From assembly GCA_038532735.1 (NCBI GenBank), contig JBCBAC010000003.1:186001-250000 (forward strand): a stretch of 64,000 nt of DNA, read 5' to 3'. Shown here piece after piece: positions 36,601 through 43,591 of this stretch. How positions within the stretch are numbered: position 1 is the first letter of the stretch; every line of letters starts with the position of its first letter. Below the pieces are notes generated by a model. The model did no database searches. It worked only from the letters and a program-made list of their open reading frames with translations, and was not told where the DNA came from. The translations under genes were made by a program, and so were the position numbers. The stretch is from JAHTBL01 sp038532735. GTDB lineage: Bacteria > Pseudomonadota > Alphaproteobacteria > Rhodobacterales > Rhodobacteraceae.

Positions 36601-37444
36601 CATCGCCAGCGCCGCCAACGATGCCGTCATCACCATCACCGCCGAAGAGCATGTCATTGCCTTCGCCGCCATTCAGGTAATCATCGCCGTTCTGGCCATA
36701 AACAACGTCGTCGCCTGTGCCCGCGAAAACCTCGTCATTGCCATTGCCGGCGTAGACGGTGTCATCCCCGCCTTCAGATAGAATGATGTCGTCGTTGAGC
36801 ATTTCGCCGGGTACGATCTGATCATTGGCATCAATCGCATCACCATCGGCGTCGACAAAACCCGCGCCAATCGTATCATTCGCACTGGTGCCGTTGACAT
36901 AGCCGTCGGGGGGCCCGACTTCGTCAAAAGAGATCGCACCGATACCAACTGTGCCGGATTCATGCGCCGATGCACCATCATCCAGGATAATCTCGAGCGA
37001 AGCGATGGGACCTGCAATCGAAACCTGGACGTTATCGGAAGATGTCAGCGATGTGTTTGCACCAGATGTGCCGCCGCCTTCGACGGTATTGTTGCTCACA
37101 TCATGGTGCGTCAGACCGCTGAACGTAACTGGCACAATATTGCCGTTCGCATCGCGTGCCACGATGGTGACCTTGTCGTCCCAACCGTTGCCCTGATCGA
37201 CGTCAATCAGGTCAAAGGCGATGTTGGAGACCGGATCGCCAAACGTGATGATCGTCTTAACCGGATCATCAACACAGCGCGCCTCAAGAACGGTCTCGCC
37301 ACTCACCGTCGCGGTGTCAAATTCCTGATGGTCGCTGTTGGTCGGCGTCGAGACCGTCACATCCAGCGTGTTGCTGCCATTCTGCAATGTTGTCGTTTGG
37401 CCGTTATTTCCGACCTGACCCCAATCAATTGTAAAATCAGACAT
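30644..37444 (-). CDS. Giant RTX/cadherin-like protein with C-terminal Hint domain
   Basis: The product is 2266 residues, very acidic (Asp/Gly-rich). The ATG has AGGGA about 9 nt upstream. The order is: an N-terminal beta domain (~1-180, 'DFTIDWGQVGNNGQ'); RTX repeats; a second beta domain (~365-510); RTX; a third beta domain (~575-745) that shares 'VxFxIxDVDxxxxxxVxxxAxDANG' and 'SIAGPxxxxxI' with the first; two cadherin/VCBS-like repeats (~830-1020, 'PPEAVDDTFDTDEDTAVTFD'); long RTX arrays (~1040-2040); and a Hint domain from 'CFTLGTTIATPKGERLVEEL' with SPNHR intact. The arrays probably fold on binding extracellular calcium. A role in adhesion, matrix or a sheath is inferred. No type I transporter is encoded nearby. 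Confidence 0.9.
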   Translation of the reverse strand: MSDFTIDWGQVGNNGQTTTLQNGSNTLDVTVSTPTNSDHQEFDTATVSGETVLEARCVDDPVKTIITFGDPVSNIAFDLIDVDQGNGWDDKVTIVARDANGNIVPVTFSGLTHHDVSNNTVEGGGTSGANTSLTSSDNVQVSIAGPIASLEIILDDGASAHESGTVGIGAISFDEVGPPDGYVNGTSANDTIGAGFVDADGDAIDANDQIVPGEMLNDDIILSEGGDDTVYAGNGNDEVFAGTGDDVVYGQNGDDYLNGGEGNDMLFGGDGDDGIVGGAGDDKVEGSKGNDAIAGGDGTDDLWGGKNEDVISGGRGDDEIDAGDGDDLVFGGQGADTITGGAGNDTISGGSQDINENIDFNDLSAGDLVTTQFIDKGFTVTSSDPVNPVMVFDTSNPTGGDNDLATNNLGNVLILSEDRDPTDPDDNASGGSFIFDFENPANIVNLGLLDIEQGATIDLTFADGSTQSVSVAATADGGQFTQWLNADNVMQMTVTLPTSGAIDNLCFAMDADAGDGDDIINAGSGDDLVFGDAGNDTLFGNAGDDTLRGGTGDDTIYGDDGDVAPVRESFEWDLAGAGNDQNLGGFTQNTGNVDVTFSIASVQGGAETEFETDNQNIDDIVTDGDPADDNSSLSSTTNGQGNGANYELDFSASVENVSFNINDVDGDGVVRVLAFDANGDPIPVTLDGGSNVTILNGDTIDSNGGYQPDTSAEYSTTVSIAGPVSQIVIQHTQDGPNNSGINVTDVYFDALPAGASSTDGDDTIIGGAGADTLFGEGGDDTFVVASGADGDGDVIRGGAGPDDTADNDVLDLTGAGAVTIDQMADATDDGATTGTVTFEDGSTLQFSQIEEIIADNRPPEAVDDTFDTDEDTAVTFDPTANDSDPDGQPVTLDSFTQPDNGSVTQDPNTGALTYTPNENFNGADTFEVTIVDPDGLTSTSTVTVNVAPVNDDPVANDDSDTTDQGTPVTVFPLGNDTDTDIATNGDAIRIVDATVPADQGTVTFTDDSITFTPAVAFVGEAEISYTIADEAGATDDATVSVTVEDVLGPVDGLDTGEVMNPGYVDIEGDEIDGADGLDDTIFGNGGDDTINAGLGDDIVDGGDGADSIVGGAGDDTLDGGAGDDDIFVGGGDDAQGGSGDDVFGIDDTDPAGNINATIDGGSDGTDGTPDDDANGNEGDVLDLSDQTDDLTVDFDTDPEDGTVNGLDADAEADITFEEIEKVITGSGDDIVDGSDATGPINVETNDGSDEVTGGSGDDLIDTGEGEDFVFAGEGDDTIDSGEGNDVVFGDEGNDTIDGGAGDDQLFGDEGNDTITGGDGADLLVGGAGNDVLDGGDGDDDIFVGGMDQASGGDGDDVFALDPTDPGTSINIRIDGGSDGTTGDPADNANGNEGDVLDLSDATQDLDVTFEPNPEEGEVNGLDGDAGRDIAFEEIEKVVTGSGDDVIDGRDATGSIDVATGEGDDDITGGAGDDVIDAGDGSDTVEGGAGDDTINLGTNLDGTPDGDVDTVVLTDGSGNDVVENFDAPVVNPDGSLSGVDQLDVSGLTDADGNPVTTEDVTVSETPDGDAVLTFPNGESVTLVGVTPDQVDDIDELVAIGIPDGRDGIVEGTAAGELIDANYSGDPNGDFVDNNDALLPGEVGDDDIIQAGGGDDTVIAGAGDDEVFGGEGNDRIEGNTGDDQLFGEDGDDRIIGGVGDDTIEGGEGNDDLSGNVGNDTIDGGDGDDEIGGAEGNDTLLGGAGEDTITGGSGDDSIDGGADDDTIDAGSGDDVIEGGSGDDSIIGGDGSDTVTGGDGDDVINTSGHLPLLDLGFPGYPSTGVPPIPADFAPGNDIDFVDGGAGNDTIITGDDADTILGGDGNDTIDAGIDADTIDGGDGDDRIVGGEGSDTIDGGDGDDTIYAGLDPDLGLPDDLDIPDSGINQPADPEQNNGRDVVNGGAGNDMIFGQDDDDTLFGDEGDDFIDGGIDEDTISGGEGDDTIIGGEGADTLTGDSGEDTFLVGSAEEGSGDVIDGGQADGPVDDEIDTLDLTGSGNIKITFTSTDQEDGFVEFRDENDVTTGTLTFTEIENVIPCFTLGTTIATPKGERLVEELKVGDKIITRDNGLQEIRWLGAKTMDWKALSGNPHLKPILIRAGSLGNDLPERDMLVSPNHRVLVSNDKTALYFEEREVLAAAKHLVNNNGVHEVDTMGTTYIHFMFDQHEVVLSNGAWTESFQPGDYTLKGIGNAQRNEIFELFPELKNAEGVEGYRAARKTLKKHEAKLLIS

Positions 37445-38053
37445 TTAACGTTCCCTATCCCCACACAGGACGCCGCACCGTAACCCAAAGGCCAGCATTA
37501 TCATGCGTCGCGCATATTTACTTGGTATGGAGACCGGCCCCATACAGACATCACTTCCCGACGCAGCACCGTCGGACTTCGTACCCCCAGTACGAAAAGC
37601 GCCCCCCAGTTGGGCCTTGTTTGAATACGCGCGGGATTTCGCCGAACAAAGGGGAAATTGTCGTAAAAGTGTCCAAATTCTGGTTAACACCTTGACAACT
37701 GCCTTAATCAGCTTTGGGGGAACTCTACCTGAAGGCGAGTATCGCTGAAGCGTGAGACCCTCGGAGACTGCAGGAATTAACCTGAATACAGCGGCATACA
37801 GCCTTGCATTTATAGCGATTCCTGAATGTTTGATGAGTAGCGAAGGCCACAGACAAGAACACGCCGGAGAGGTATGTTTCTGCGGACGAAACAATAACTT
37901 TGCAAAATGCGAAGCCACTGGATCAAACGCAGAAATTTTGAGCACAAAACCCCTTCTGTTCATACAATGAACATAATCCCAAGAAATTCCTCAAATTGAA
38001 TAGAAGCGGACCTCACAGAAGCCCGAACCTAACGAATCAATTTTTCTGAAAAT
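37445..38053. other. Long intergenic region upstream of the giant RTX gene
   Basis: About 600 bp, more AT-rich than the flanks, with no convincing gene. A short frame at 37503-37748 lacks a ribosome-binding site and any recognisable family. The region must hold the promoter of the giant RTX gene and one notable inverted repeat, listed separately. Confidence 0.6.
37578..37596. promoter_or_regulatory. Inverted repeat upstream of the giant RTX gene
   Basis: TTCGTAC (37578-37584) and GTACGAA (37590-37596) are perfect 7-bp inverted arms separated by CCCCA. The repeat lies 134 bp upstream of the start codon, with no terminator T-run, so an operator is more likely than a terminator. The regulator is unknown. 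Confidence 0.4.
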
Positions 38054-38139
38054 TGGTACCGGTGGTCGGACTCGAACCGACACGATATTGCTATCGGGGG
38101 ATTTTGAATCCCCTGCGTCTACCATTCCGCCACACCGGC
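38054..38139 (-). tRNA. tRNA-Leu (anticodon CAA)
   Basis: Read on the minus strand the 86-nt sequence begins GCCGGTGTGGCGGAATGGTA and ends with an encoded CCA. The acceptor stem closes with a G-U first pair. The anticodon stem GGGGA/TCCCC encloses the loop TTCAAAA, giving anticodon CAA (reads UUG). The long variable arm and the T-arm 'GGTTCGAGTCC' fit a class II leucine tRNA. Confidence 0.95.
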
Positions 38140-38248
38140 CAATGGCGGGGGTTTAGACCTCTGATCTGACCGCGTCAACGCCCTCTTGACGAGGTTTCGC
38201 TCTGCGCACGAACGTCGTATGAAAAACTCAAAGACTGCGGAGGGCGAC

Positions 38249-39004
38249 ATGGATTTCAATTCGGTAACGGCTGTCATCACCGGGGGTGCATCTGGTCTGG
38301 GCGCTGCCACAGCGCGGGCGTTTCGCGCCGCGGGCGCGCAGGTGAGTTTACTTGACCTCGATACGGATCAAGGCACCGCTTTCGCCTCTGAAATCGGTGC
38401 AGTCTTCATCCGCACCGATGTGACCGATCCTGCGTCAGTTACCGCAGCACTTAATGCAGCACAGGCGCAACACGGTCCGCTGAATGTCGCCGTCAATTGC
38501 GCAGGGATCGCCACGGGCGAAAAGACGCTGGGCCGCGACGGGCCACATGATTTGGACCGCTTCCAACGCACGCTCCAGATTAACCTGGCCGGCAGCTTCA
38601 ACGTGGCCCGCCTCGCCGCAGAGCGGATGGCCCAAAATACCCCTGATCACGATGGTCAGCGCGGGGTGATCATCAACACCGCCTCCATCGCCGCATTCGA
38701 TGGGCAAAAGGGTCAGGCGGCTTATGCGGCTTCAAAGGCCGGGATTGCGGGGCTCAGCCTGCCGATGGCGCGCGATCTGGCCTCGGTCGGTGTGCGCGTC
38801 ATGGCTATTGCACCCGGCATCTTTCGCACGCCGATGCTGGAAGGTCTGGGCGAAGAGATCATGGACGGTCTCGCCGCAGATGTGACCTTCCCGAAACGCC
38901 TTGGCGATCCGGCCGAATTTGCAAACCTGGCGAAATTCATCGTCACCTGCCCCTATCTGAATGGCGAGGTGATCCGTCTGGATGGTGCGCTTAGAATGCC
39001 CTAA
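38249..39004 (+). CDS. Short-chain dehydrogenase, 3-hydroxyacyl-CoA dehydrogenase type II-like
   Basis: The ATG at 38249, with GGAGGG 5 nt upstream, gives 251 residues. 'AVITGGASGLGAATARAF' binds NAD. 'NCAGIATGEKTLGRDGPHDLDRFQRTLQINLAGSFNVARLAA', seen here in pieces, is characteristic of the HSD17B10 group, and Ser-Tyr-Lys follow ('IINTASIAAFDGQKGQ', 'YAASKAG'). These enzymes oxidise 3-hydroxy(-2-methyl)acyl-CoA in branched-chain and fatty acid breakdown. Its stop codon overlaps that of the convergent ABC-F gene. Confidence 0.87.
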   Translation: MDFNSVTAVITGGASGLGAATARAFRAAGAQVSLLDLDTDQGTAFASEIGAVFIRTDVTDPASVTAALNAAQAQHGPLNVAVNCAGIATGEKTLGRDGPHDLDRFQRTLQINLAGSFNVARLAAERMAQNTPDHDGQRGVIINTASIAAFDGQKGQAAYAASKAGIAGLSLPMARDLASVGVRVMAIAPGIFRTPMLEGLGEEIMDGLAADVTFPKRLGDPAEFANLAKFIVTCPYLNGEVIRLDGALRMP

Positions 39005-40809
39005 CCGGCCTTCTCTTCCAGCGTCATCCATTCCTCTTCGGCGTTTGATAACGCCGCCTGCCGCTCCACCAGCGCGTCGGTAGCTTTCTGGAACTTAACC
39101 GGCTCTTTTGTGAACAGATCCGGGTCCATCAGGAACTCTTCAAGTTTCGCAATCTCGGCCTCCAGCCGCTCGATCACCGCAGGCAACTCTTCAAGACGAT
39201 GCTTTTCGGTGAAGGAAAGCGCCTCTGGCTGGGGAGCAGGCTTTTGCGCCGCCTCGTCTTGCTTCGCACGCCGTTTGACCGGGTCGGGCATCGCATCGAC
39301 GGTGCCGCGCTGGGCCTGATAGTCAGTCCAGCCCCCGGCATAGGCCGTGGCTTGCCCCTGCCCCTCCATCGCGATGGTCGTGGTGGCGACGCGATCCAGA
39401 AAATCCCGGTCATGGCTGACGAGCAGCACCGTGCCGTCATAATCGTCCAGCAACTCCTGCAGCAGATCGAGCGTCTCAATATCCAGATCATTGGTCGGTT
39501 CATCGAGCACCAGCAAGTTGCTTTCCCGCGCCATGATCCGCGCCAGCAGCAGCCGCGCTTTCTCGCCACCAGAGAGACTGCGTACCGGCGCGCGGACCTG
39601 TCGCTCATCAAACAGGAAATCCTTCAGATAACCCACCACATGTTTCGGTGTGCCACGCACCATAACCTGATCGGACCTTCCCGAGACGGCCATCTCCGGA
39701 TCCAGCGTCAGGTTATCCCAAAGTGTCATATCGGGGTTCAGCTGGGCGCGTGTCTGATCGAACACCGCAAGCTCCAGATTGGTGCCCATCTTGACCGTGC
39801 CCGTGTCCGGCTCTTCCTGCCCGATGAGCATCTTCAAAAGCGTTGTCTTACCCGCACCATTCGGCCCGATAAAGGCCACGCGATCCCCGCGCTGCACTTT
39901 CAAATCAAACGGGCGCAGGATGAGCTTATCCCCATAAGACTTTGAAATTCCTTCTGCCTCAATGACTTTCTTGCCGGATTTAGGCCCGCTTTCCAGCGCC
40001 ATCTCCGCCGCACCCTGCCGCCGGATCATCGCGCCGCGCGTCTTGCGCAACTCCTGCAGCGCCCGCACCCGCCCCTGATTGCGCTTGCGCCGGGCCGAGA
40101 TGCCCTCGACCGCCCACCGCGCCTCTGCCTTGATCTTGCGATCCAGCTTGTGGCGCTGCTCGTCCTCTTCTTCCCAGGTCTTGTCGCGCCAGGCCTCAAA
40201 CGCGTCAAAGCCCTGCTCCTGACGGCGCACGACGCCCCGGTCGATCCACAGCGTCGCCTTGGTGAGCGCCCGCAGGAACGCCCGGTCGTGGCTGATAAGG
40301 ACATAAGCCGTCCGCGTGGCCTTCAGCTCATCCTCAAGCCATTGAATTGCTTGGATATCCAGATGGTTCGTCGGCTCATCCAGCAGCATCAGATCAGGCG
40401 CTTCCGCCATCAGCTTCGCCAAAGCCGCGCGCCGTTTCTCGCCGCCGGAAGCGGTCTCCACCGGCGTTGCAGGATCAAATTTCAGCCCTTCCGCGACCAT
40501 GTCGATCTTGTAGGCCTCAGCCTGGTCCAAGGCGCTGGCCGCATAATCCCCGATGGTCGCAAAGCCCGACATGTCCGGGTCCTGCTCCATATACCCGACG
40601 GACGTTCCGGGCGGCACGACGCGGCTGCCGCTATCGGCCTCCACCAACGCGGCCATCACCTTCATCAATGTCGATTTGCCAGACCCATTGCGCCCGACAA
40701 GCGCGACACGGTCGCCTTGCTGGACGATCAACCCCAGTTCGGAAAAGATCGGTTCCCCGCCGAAGGTCAGGGAGATATCAAAGAGCTGTAGAAGAGGTGC
40801 GCGCGCCAT
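39001..40809 (-). CDS. ABC-F family ATPase (Uup-like)
   Basis: The product has 602 residues with two ATP-binding cassettes and no membrane segments. Walker A motifs are GRNGSGKST and GPNGAGKTT, the signature is SGGEK in both, and Walker B motifs run into 'LLDEPTNHLD' and 'VLDEPTNDLD'. A Lys/Arg-rich linker lies between the cassettes and a coiled-coil C-terminal domain (~540-600) is typical of Uup. ABC-F proteins act on the ribosome or, for Uup, affect DNA transposition and ribosome function. There is no evidence that this is a resistance protein. Confidence 0.92.
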   Translation of the reverse strand: MARAPLLQLFDISLTFGGEPIFSELGLIVQQGDRVALVGRNGSGKSTLMKVMAALVEADSGSRVVPPGTSVGYMEQDPDMSGFATIGDYAASALDQAEAYKIDMVAEGLKFDPATPVETASGGEKRRAALAKLMAEAPDLMLLDEPTNHLDIQAIQWLEDELKATRTAYVLISHDRAFLRALTKATLWIDRGVVRRQEQGFDAFEAWRDKTWEEEDEQRHKLDRKIKAEARWAVEGISARRKRNQGRVRALQELRKTRGAMIRRQGAAEMALESGPKSGKKVIEAEGISKSYGDKLILRPFDLKVQRGDRVAFIGPNGAGKTTLLKMLIGQEEPDTGTVKMGTNLELAVFDQTRAQLNPDMTLWDNLTLDPEMAVSGRSDQVMVRGTPKHVVGYLKDFLFDERQVRAPVRSLSGGEKARLLLARIMARESNLLVLDEPTNDLDIETLDLLQELLDDYDGTVLLVSHDRDFLDRVATTTIAMEGQGQATAYAGGWTDYQAQRGTVDAMPDPVKRRAKQDEAAQKPAPQPEALSFTEKHRLEELPAVIERLEAEIAKLEEFLMDPDLFTKEPVKFQKATDALVERQAALSNAEEEWMTLEEKAG

Positions 40810-40840
40810 GGCTCGCAGCTATGCGGGTGCGCGCCTGCCG

Positions 40841-41566
40841 TCAACCCGCCACCGCGCGCAGCAGCCGGGCGCGTGCCGGCGGAATCGCTGCGATTTCAAC
40901 GCCAGTGAACACGTGCAGCGTGTTCATTTGCGTGTCGACCACTGCATGATCGCTAACCCATCCACCCATCGTCAGATAGGTGCGCAGCAAGGGCGGCATT
41001 CGCAACATGCCTAGTTTGACATTAGCTTCACCGCGTAACTGATTGGCATACCGAAAAACATTTGGTGCCTTGACCCGTGGCAACCAGCGCTTTGGCGCCA
41101 GATGACGCGCCTTTAGGATCGCGAAAACATCTGTATAGTCCGCCGCCTGCGTGCCTTCGAAAGACGCGCAGCCAAAGAGCATCTTGATCCCGTTTTCATC
41201 CACATATCGCGTTAAAGCGGCCCAGGCGACGCGGATGATATCCGGGTCTGGGTGATCCGGATGCACGCAGAACCGCCCCATTTCAACCAGTGGGCCGGCA
41301 AAGGCCTCCAACGCCGCAAGATCATAGAACTGCGCCGAATAGCTACGCGCAATCTCGCGCCCGCTCTCCAGCCGCAAAACGCGGTAACAGGCGACCAGCG
41401 TGTCCTCACGCTCAACCATCACATGGGTACAAACCGCATCAAACGGATCATGATCGCGCCCCTCGCGGCCCTGAAATGCCAGCGCCCTCAGTGCCTGACA
41501 AGCAGCAACATCTGCAGGATCGTCGGTAAAGCGCGCCTGATACGCCCCGCGTCCGAGTGAGATCAT
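40841..41566 (-). CDS. olsB: OlsB-type N-acyltransferase (ornithine lipid synthesis)
   Basis: The product has 241 residues. 'AYQARFTDDPADVAACQALR', 'VEMGRFCVHPDHPDPDIIRVAWAALTRYVDENGI' in pieces, and 'LFGCASFEG' fit the OlsB/GNAT-like hemolysin-family acyltransferases. OlsB transfers a 3-hydroxyacyl chain from ACP to ornithine, giving lyso-ornithine lipid; OlsA then adds the second chain. No olsA is adjacent. A 20-bp palindrome sits in the divergent promoter region shared with msrB. Other amino acid N-acyltransferases of the same family are possible. Confidence 0.72.
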   Translation of the reverse strand: MISLGRGAYQARFTDDPADVAACQALRALAFQGREGRDHDPFDAVCTHVMVEREDTLVACYRVLRLESGREIARSYSAQFYDLAALEAFAGPLVEMGRFCVHPDHPDPDIIRVAWAALTRYVDENGIKMLFGCASFEGTQAADYTDVFAILKARHLAPKRWLPRVKAPNVFRYANQLRGEANVKLGMLRMPPLLRTYLTMGGWVSDHAVVDTQMNTLHVFTGVEIAAIPPARARLLRAVAG

Positions 41567-41610
41567 TTTTCGGCGCTCCGCTGCTGGATCGTCCCTTGGC
41601 CTTCGCTGCC

Positions 41611-41630
41611 GACACCATATCTATGGTGTC
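41611..41630. promoter_or_regulatory. Perfect palindrome in the olsB-msrB divergent promoter region
   Basis: GACACCATA (41611-41619) and TATGGTGTC (41622-41630) are perfect 9-bp arms around a 2-nt centre. It lies 45 bp from the olsB start and 60 bp from the msrB start. The compact dyad looks like a binding site for a dimeric regulator. It does not match the direct-repeat Pho box. Confidence 0.6.
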
Positions 41631-41689
41631 AAAGCTGTCGCACACAAGTGATGTCGTCGCGACCAGAGTAAATGGCGAATGAGGTCAAA

Positions 41690-42085
41690 ATGGACAAAAT
41701 TGTCAAATCCGACGCAGAATGGCGCGCTCAACTGAGCCCAGAGGCTTACAAGGTGACCCGCAAACACGGCACTGAACGCGCCGGCACCCATGAGAATTTC
41801 CCTAAAGAGCCCGGCACCTATATGTGCGTCTGCTGCGGCGCGCCGCTTTTCGATCAGGAAACGAAGTTTGAAAGCGGCACTGGCTGGCCGTCCTTCTATG
41901 CGCCACTCGACGGCGAAATGGTCGGGGAGAAAGAAGATCGCAGCTTTTTCATGCGCCGCACCGAAGTGCATTGCAACCGCTGCGAGGCGCATTTGGGACA
42001 TGTGTTCCCTGACGGGCCGCAGCCCACAGGACTACGCTATTGCATCAACGGTGTTGCGCTGGAATTTGAGCCCGAAAGCGATTAA
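41690..42085 (+). CDS. msrB: Peptide-methionine (R)-S-oxide reductase
   Basis: The ATG at 41690 is preferred (GAGG 7 nt upstream); an ATG six codons earlier lacks a ribosome-binding site. The product has 131 residues. Zinc-binding pairs are Cys46/Cys49 and Cys95/Cys98. 'FESGTGWPSFY' forms the active site and Cys118 in 'RYCINGVAL' is the catalytic cysteine. It repairs the R form of methionine sulfoxide. The stop overlaps that of bamE. Confidence 0.95.
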   Translation: MDKIVKSDAEWRAQLSPEAYKVTRKHGTERAGTHENFPKEPGTYMCVCCGAPLFDQETKFESGTGWPSFYAPLDGEMVGEKEDRSFFMRRTEVHCNRCEAHLGHVFPDGPQPTGLRYCINGVALEFEPESD

Positions 42086-42540
42086 TTCAGCAGGCCAGCC
42101 GGGTTGAAGTTACCAATATTACCAAGCAGTTGTCGCAGGAAGCTAATGCCCTGCACAGAACTGTCCGTCACACGGCGCGACAAGGGCACGATCTGACCAT
42201 CCTCAAGCGTGAAACGCTCGATATTGGTGATCGTGCCTTCCTCGCCCGCAAAGCTGATCGCGACGACTTGGCGGTCGATCACTTCCGGCGCGCGGTAAGC
42301 AAAGTGACGCCAGCGGCTGGACACGTAATACCACCCGCTTTCGTTCAGCACACCTGTCGCACTGGGCCGCCCGACGCTTTCCTCGACCGAGGCACGCGTG
42401 TCGACACCAACCACAAGGAAGGACAATTCATCATCCGTAGGCGCATAGCCGTGATTGCGGTAGATCGCAGAGCACGCCCCCAGCGATACGATCAATGCGC
42501 CAGCGGCGATATACTTTACCAATGCGGGCCAGTTTGCCAT
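42082..42540 (-). CDS. bamE: Outer-membrane assembly lipoprotein BamE
   Basis: The ATG at 42540, behind GGGGAAG, gives 152 residues; an ATG four codons upstream is less well placed. The signal peptide ends in the lipobox 'VSLGAC', so the mature protein is a lipoprotein. The region 'GYAPTDDELSFLVVGVDTRASVEESVGRPS' and 'WYYVSSRWRHFAYRAPEVIDRQVVAI' in part match the SmpA/OmlA fold. It supports beta-barrel insertion as part of the BAM complex. Divergence from yceD is usual in Rhodobacterales. Confidence 0.88.
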   Translation of the reverse strand: MANWPALVKYIAAGALIVSLGACSAIYRNHGYAPTDDELSFLVVGVDTRASVEESVGRPSATGVLNESGWYYVSSRWRHFAYRAPEVIDRQVVAISFAGEEGTITNIERFTLEDGQIVPLSRRVTDSSVQGISFLRQLLGNIGNFNPAGLLN

Positions 42541-42635
42541 TGTCTTCCCCATGCTGGTGACCGCGTTCGACCGGCCTCTTCAGTGCTTTGGTTACACACG
42601 AGCGGCGCGCGGTTCAAGAAAGGAAACTCCTGATC

Positions 42636-43202
42636 ATGTCTGACATCCCGTCCGGCACCCCTGCCCTCAGCCATCCCGTACGCGTGGCTGACCTACCTGC
42701 GCGCAAACCCAGCCGCATGACGCTGACCCCGGATGCGGGGGCCTGTGCGGCGTTGGCGGCAGAGCTTGGCATCGAGGCCGTGCGCAAGCTGCGCTTTGAA
42801 GTAGCGTTGACGCCGATGGCCAAACACGACTGGCAGCTTGAAGGCACTTTAGGCGCGACTGTGGTGCAGGCCTGCGTGGTCACGCTCGCCCCCGTGACCA
42901 CCCGGATCGACGAGAACGTGACACGCTCTTACGTGACCGATTACACCCCCGCTCCCGACGGCAGTGAGATCGAAATGCCCGAAGACGACACGGTCGAGCC
43001 GCTCCCTGCTGTGATCGACCTTGGTGCGGTTCTGACCGAAGCACTGGCCCTCGCCCTTCCGCTCTATCCGCGGGTGGACGGGGCGGAGGTGGGTGAGGCT
43101 GTCTTTACCGAGCCTGGCAAAACGGCGCTGACTGATGATGACGTCAAACCCTTCGCAGGCCTTGCAGGCTTGCGCGAACAGCTTGAAAACAAGGGCGATT
43201 AA
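42636..43202 (+). CDS. DUF177 (YceD) family protein
   Basis: The start at 42636 (MSDIPSGTPALSHPVRVADL) gives 188 residues. 'ALTPMAKHDWQLEGTLGATVVQACVVTLAPV' in part and the acidic C-terminal half fit DUF177/YceD, where a single Cys remains of the usual pair. YceD lies next to rpmF in most bacteria and is linked to 23S rRNA stability. That order is kept here, 160 bp before rpmF. Confidence 0.87.
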   Translation: MSDIPSGTPALSHPVRVADLPARKPSRMTLTPDAGACAALAAELGIEAVRKLRFEVALTPMAKHDWQLEGTLGATVVQACVVTLAPVTTRIDENVTRSYVTDYTPAPDGSEIEMPEDDTVEPLPAVIDLGAVLTEALALALPLYPRVDGAEVGEAVFTEPGKTALTDDDVKPFAGLAGLREQLENKGD

Positions 43203-43363
43203 TCCGGTTTTCCAAGCCCCAGACAAAAGGGTTGCGCTACAGCGGAATCGCAGTATGTTCGCGCACCTCTGACAAAGGGGTAGACAGGATGCGCGCTACG
43301 GCGTATCCGTCCGCGATACCCCAAGGAAACAGGGCTTTTGCCCAGATAGACCGAGGTTGTGAC

Positions 43364-43573
43364 ATGGCTGTCCCTCAGAATAAAATTTCGAAATCGCGCC
43401 GCAACAACCGCCGCGCACATGACGCGCTGGTCGCTGGCAACCCCAACGAATGCGCGAACTGCGGCGAGCTCAAGCGCCCGCACCACGTCTGCGCGGCCTG
43501 CGGCCACTATGACGACCGTGAGGTTGTCGCGATGGTCGACGAAGTCGATCTGGACGAAGAAGACGCGGCTTAA
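43364..43573 (+). CDS. rpmF: 50S ribosomal protein L32
   Basis: The ATG at 43364 has GAGG 7 nt upstream; the open frame extends further but the product starting MAVPQNKISKSRRNNRRAHD is exactly L32. It has 69 residues. Cys30, 33, 43 and 46 make the zinc ribbon, so this is the zinc-binding form. It heads the rpmF-plsX-fabH group, which couples ribosome and lipid synthesis in many bacteria. Confidence 0.97.
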   Translation: MAVPQNKISKSRRNNRRAHDALVAGNPNECANCGELKRPHHVCAACGHYDDREVVAMVDEVDLDEEDAA

Positions 43574-43591
43574 CCAAAGCACGCGCGCCCG

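Noticed and set aside
29290..36800. Direct repeats with regular spacing that could suggest a CRISPR array or tandem repeat DNA
   Set aside because: The period is set by codons for GGxGxDxxx nonapeptides inside two open reading frames; there are no constant repeats with variable spacers.
37503..37748. 81-codon frame upstream of the giant RTX gene
   Set aside because: No ribosome-binding site and no family resemblance; it covers the inverted repeat and the likely promoter region.
39001..40809. ABC-F gene as an antibiotic-resistance determinant
   Set aside because: Its two cassettes, coiled-coil C-terminus and setting fit the housekeeping Uup group; no resistance-type interdomain extension was recognised.
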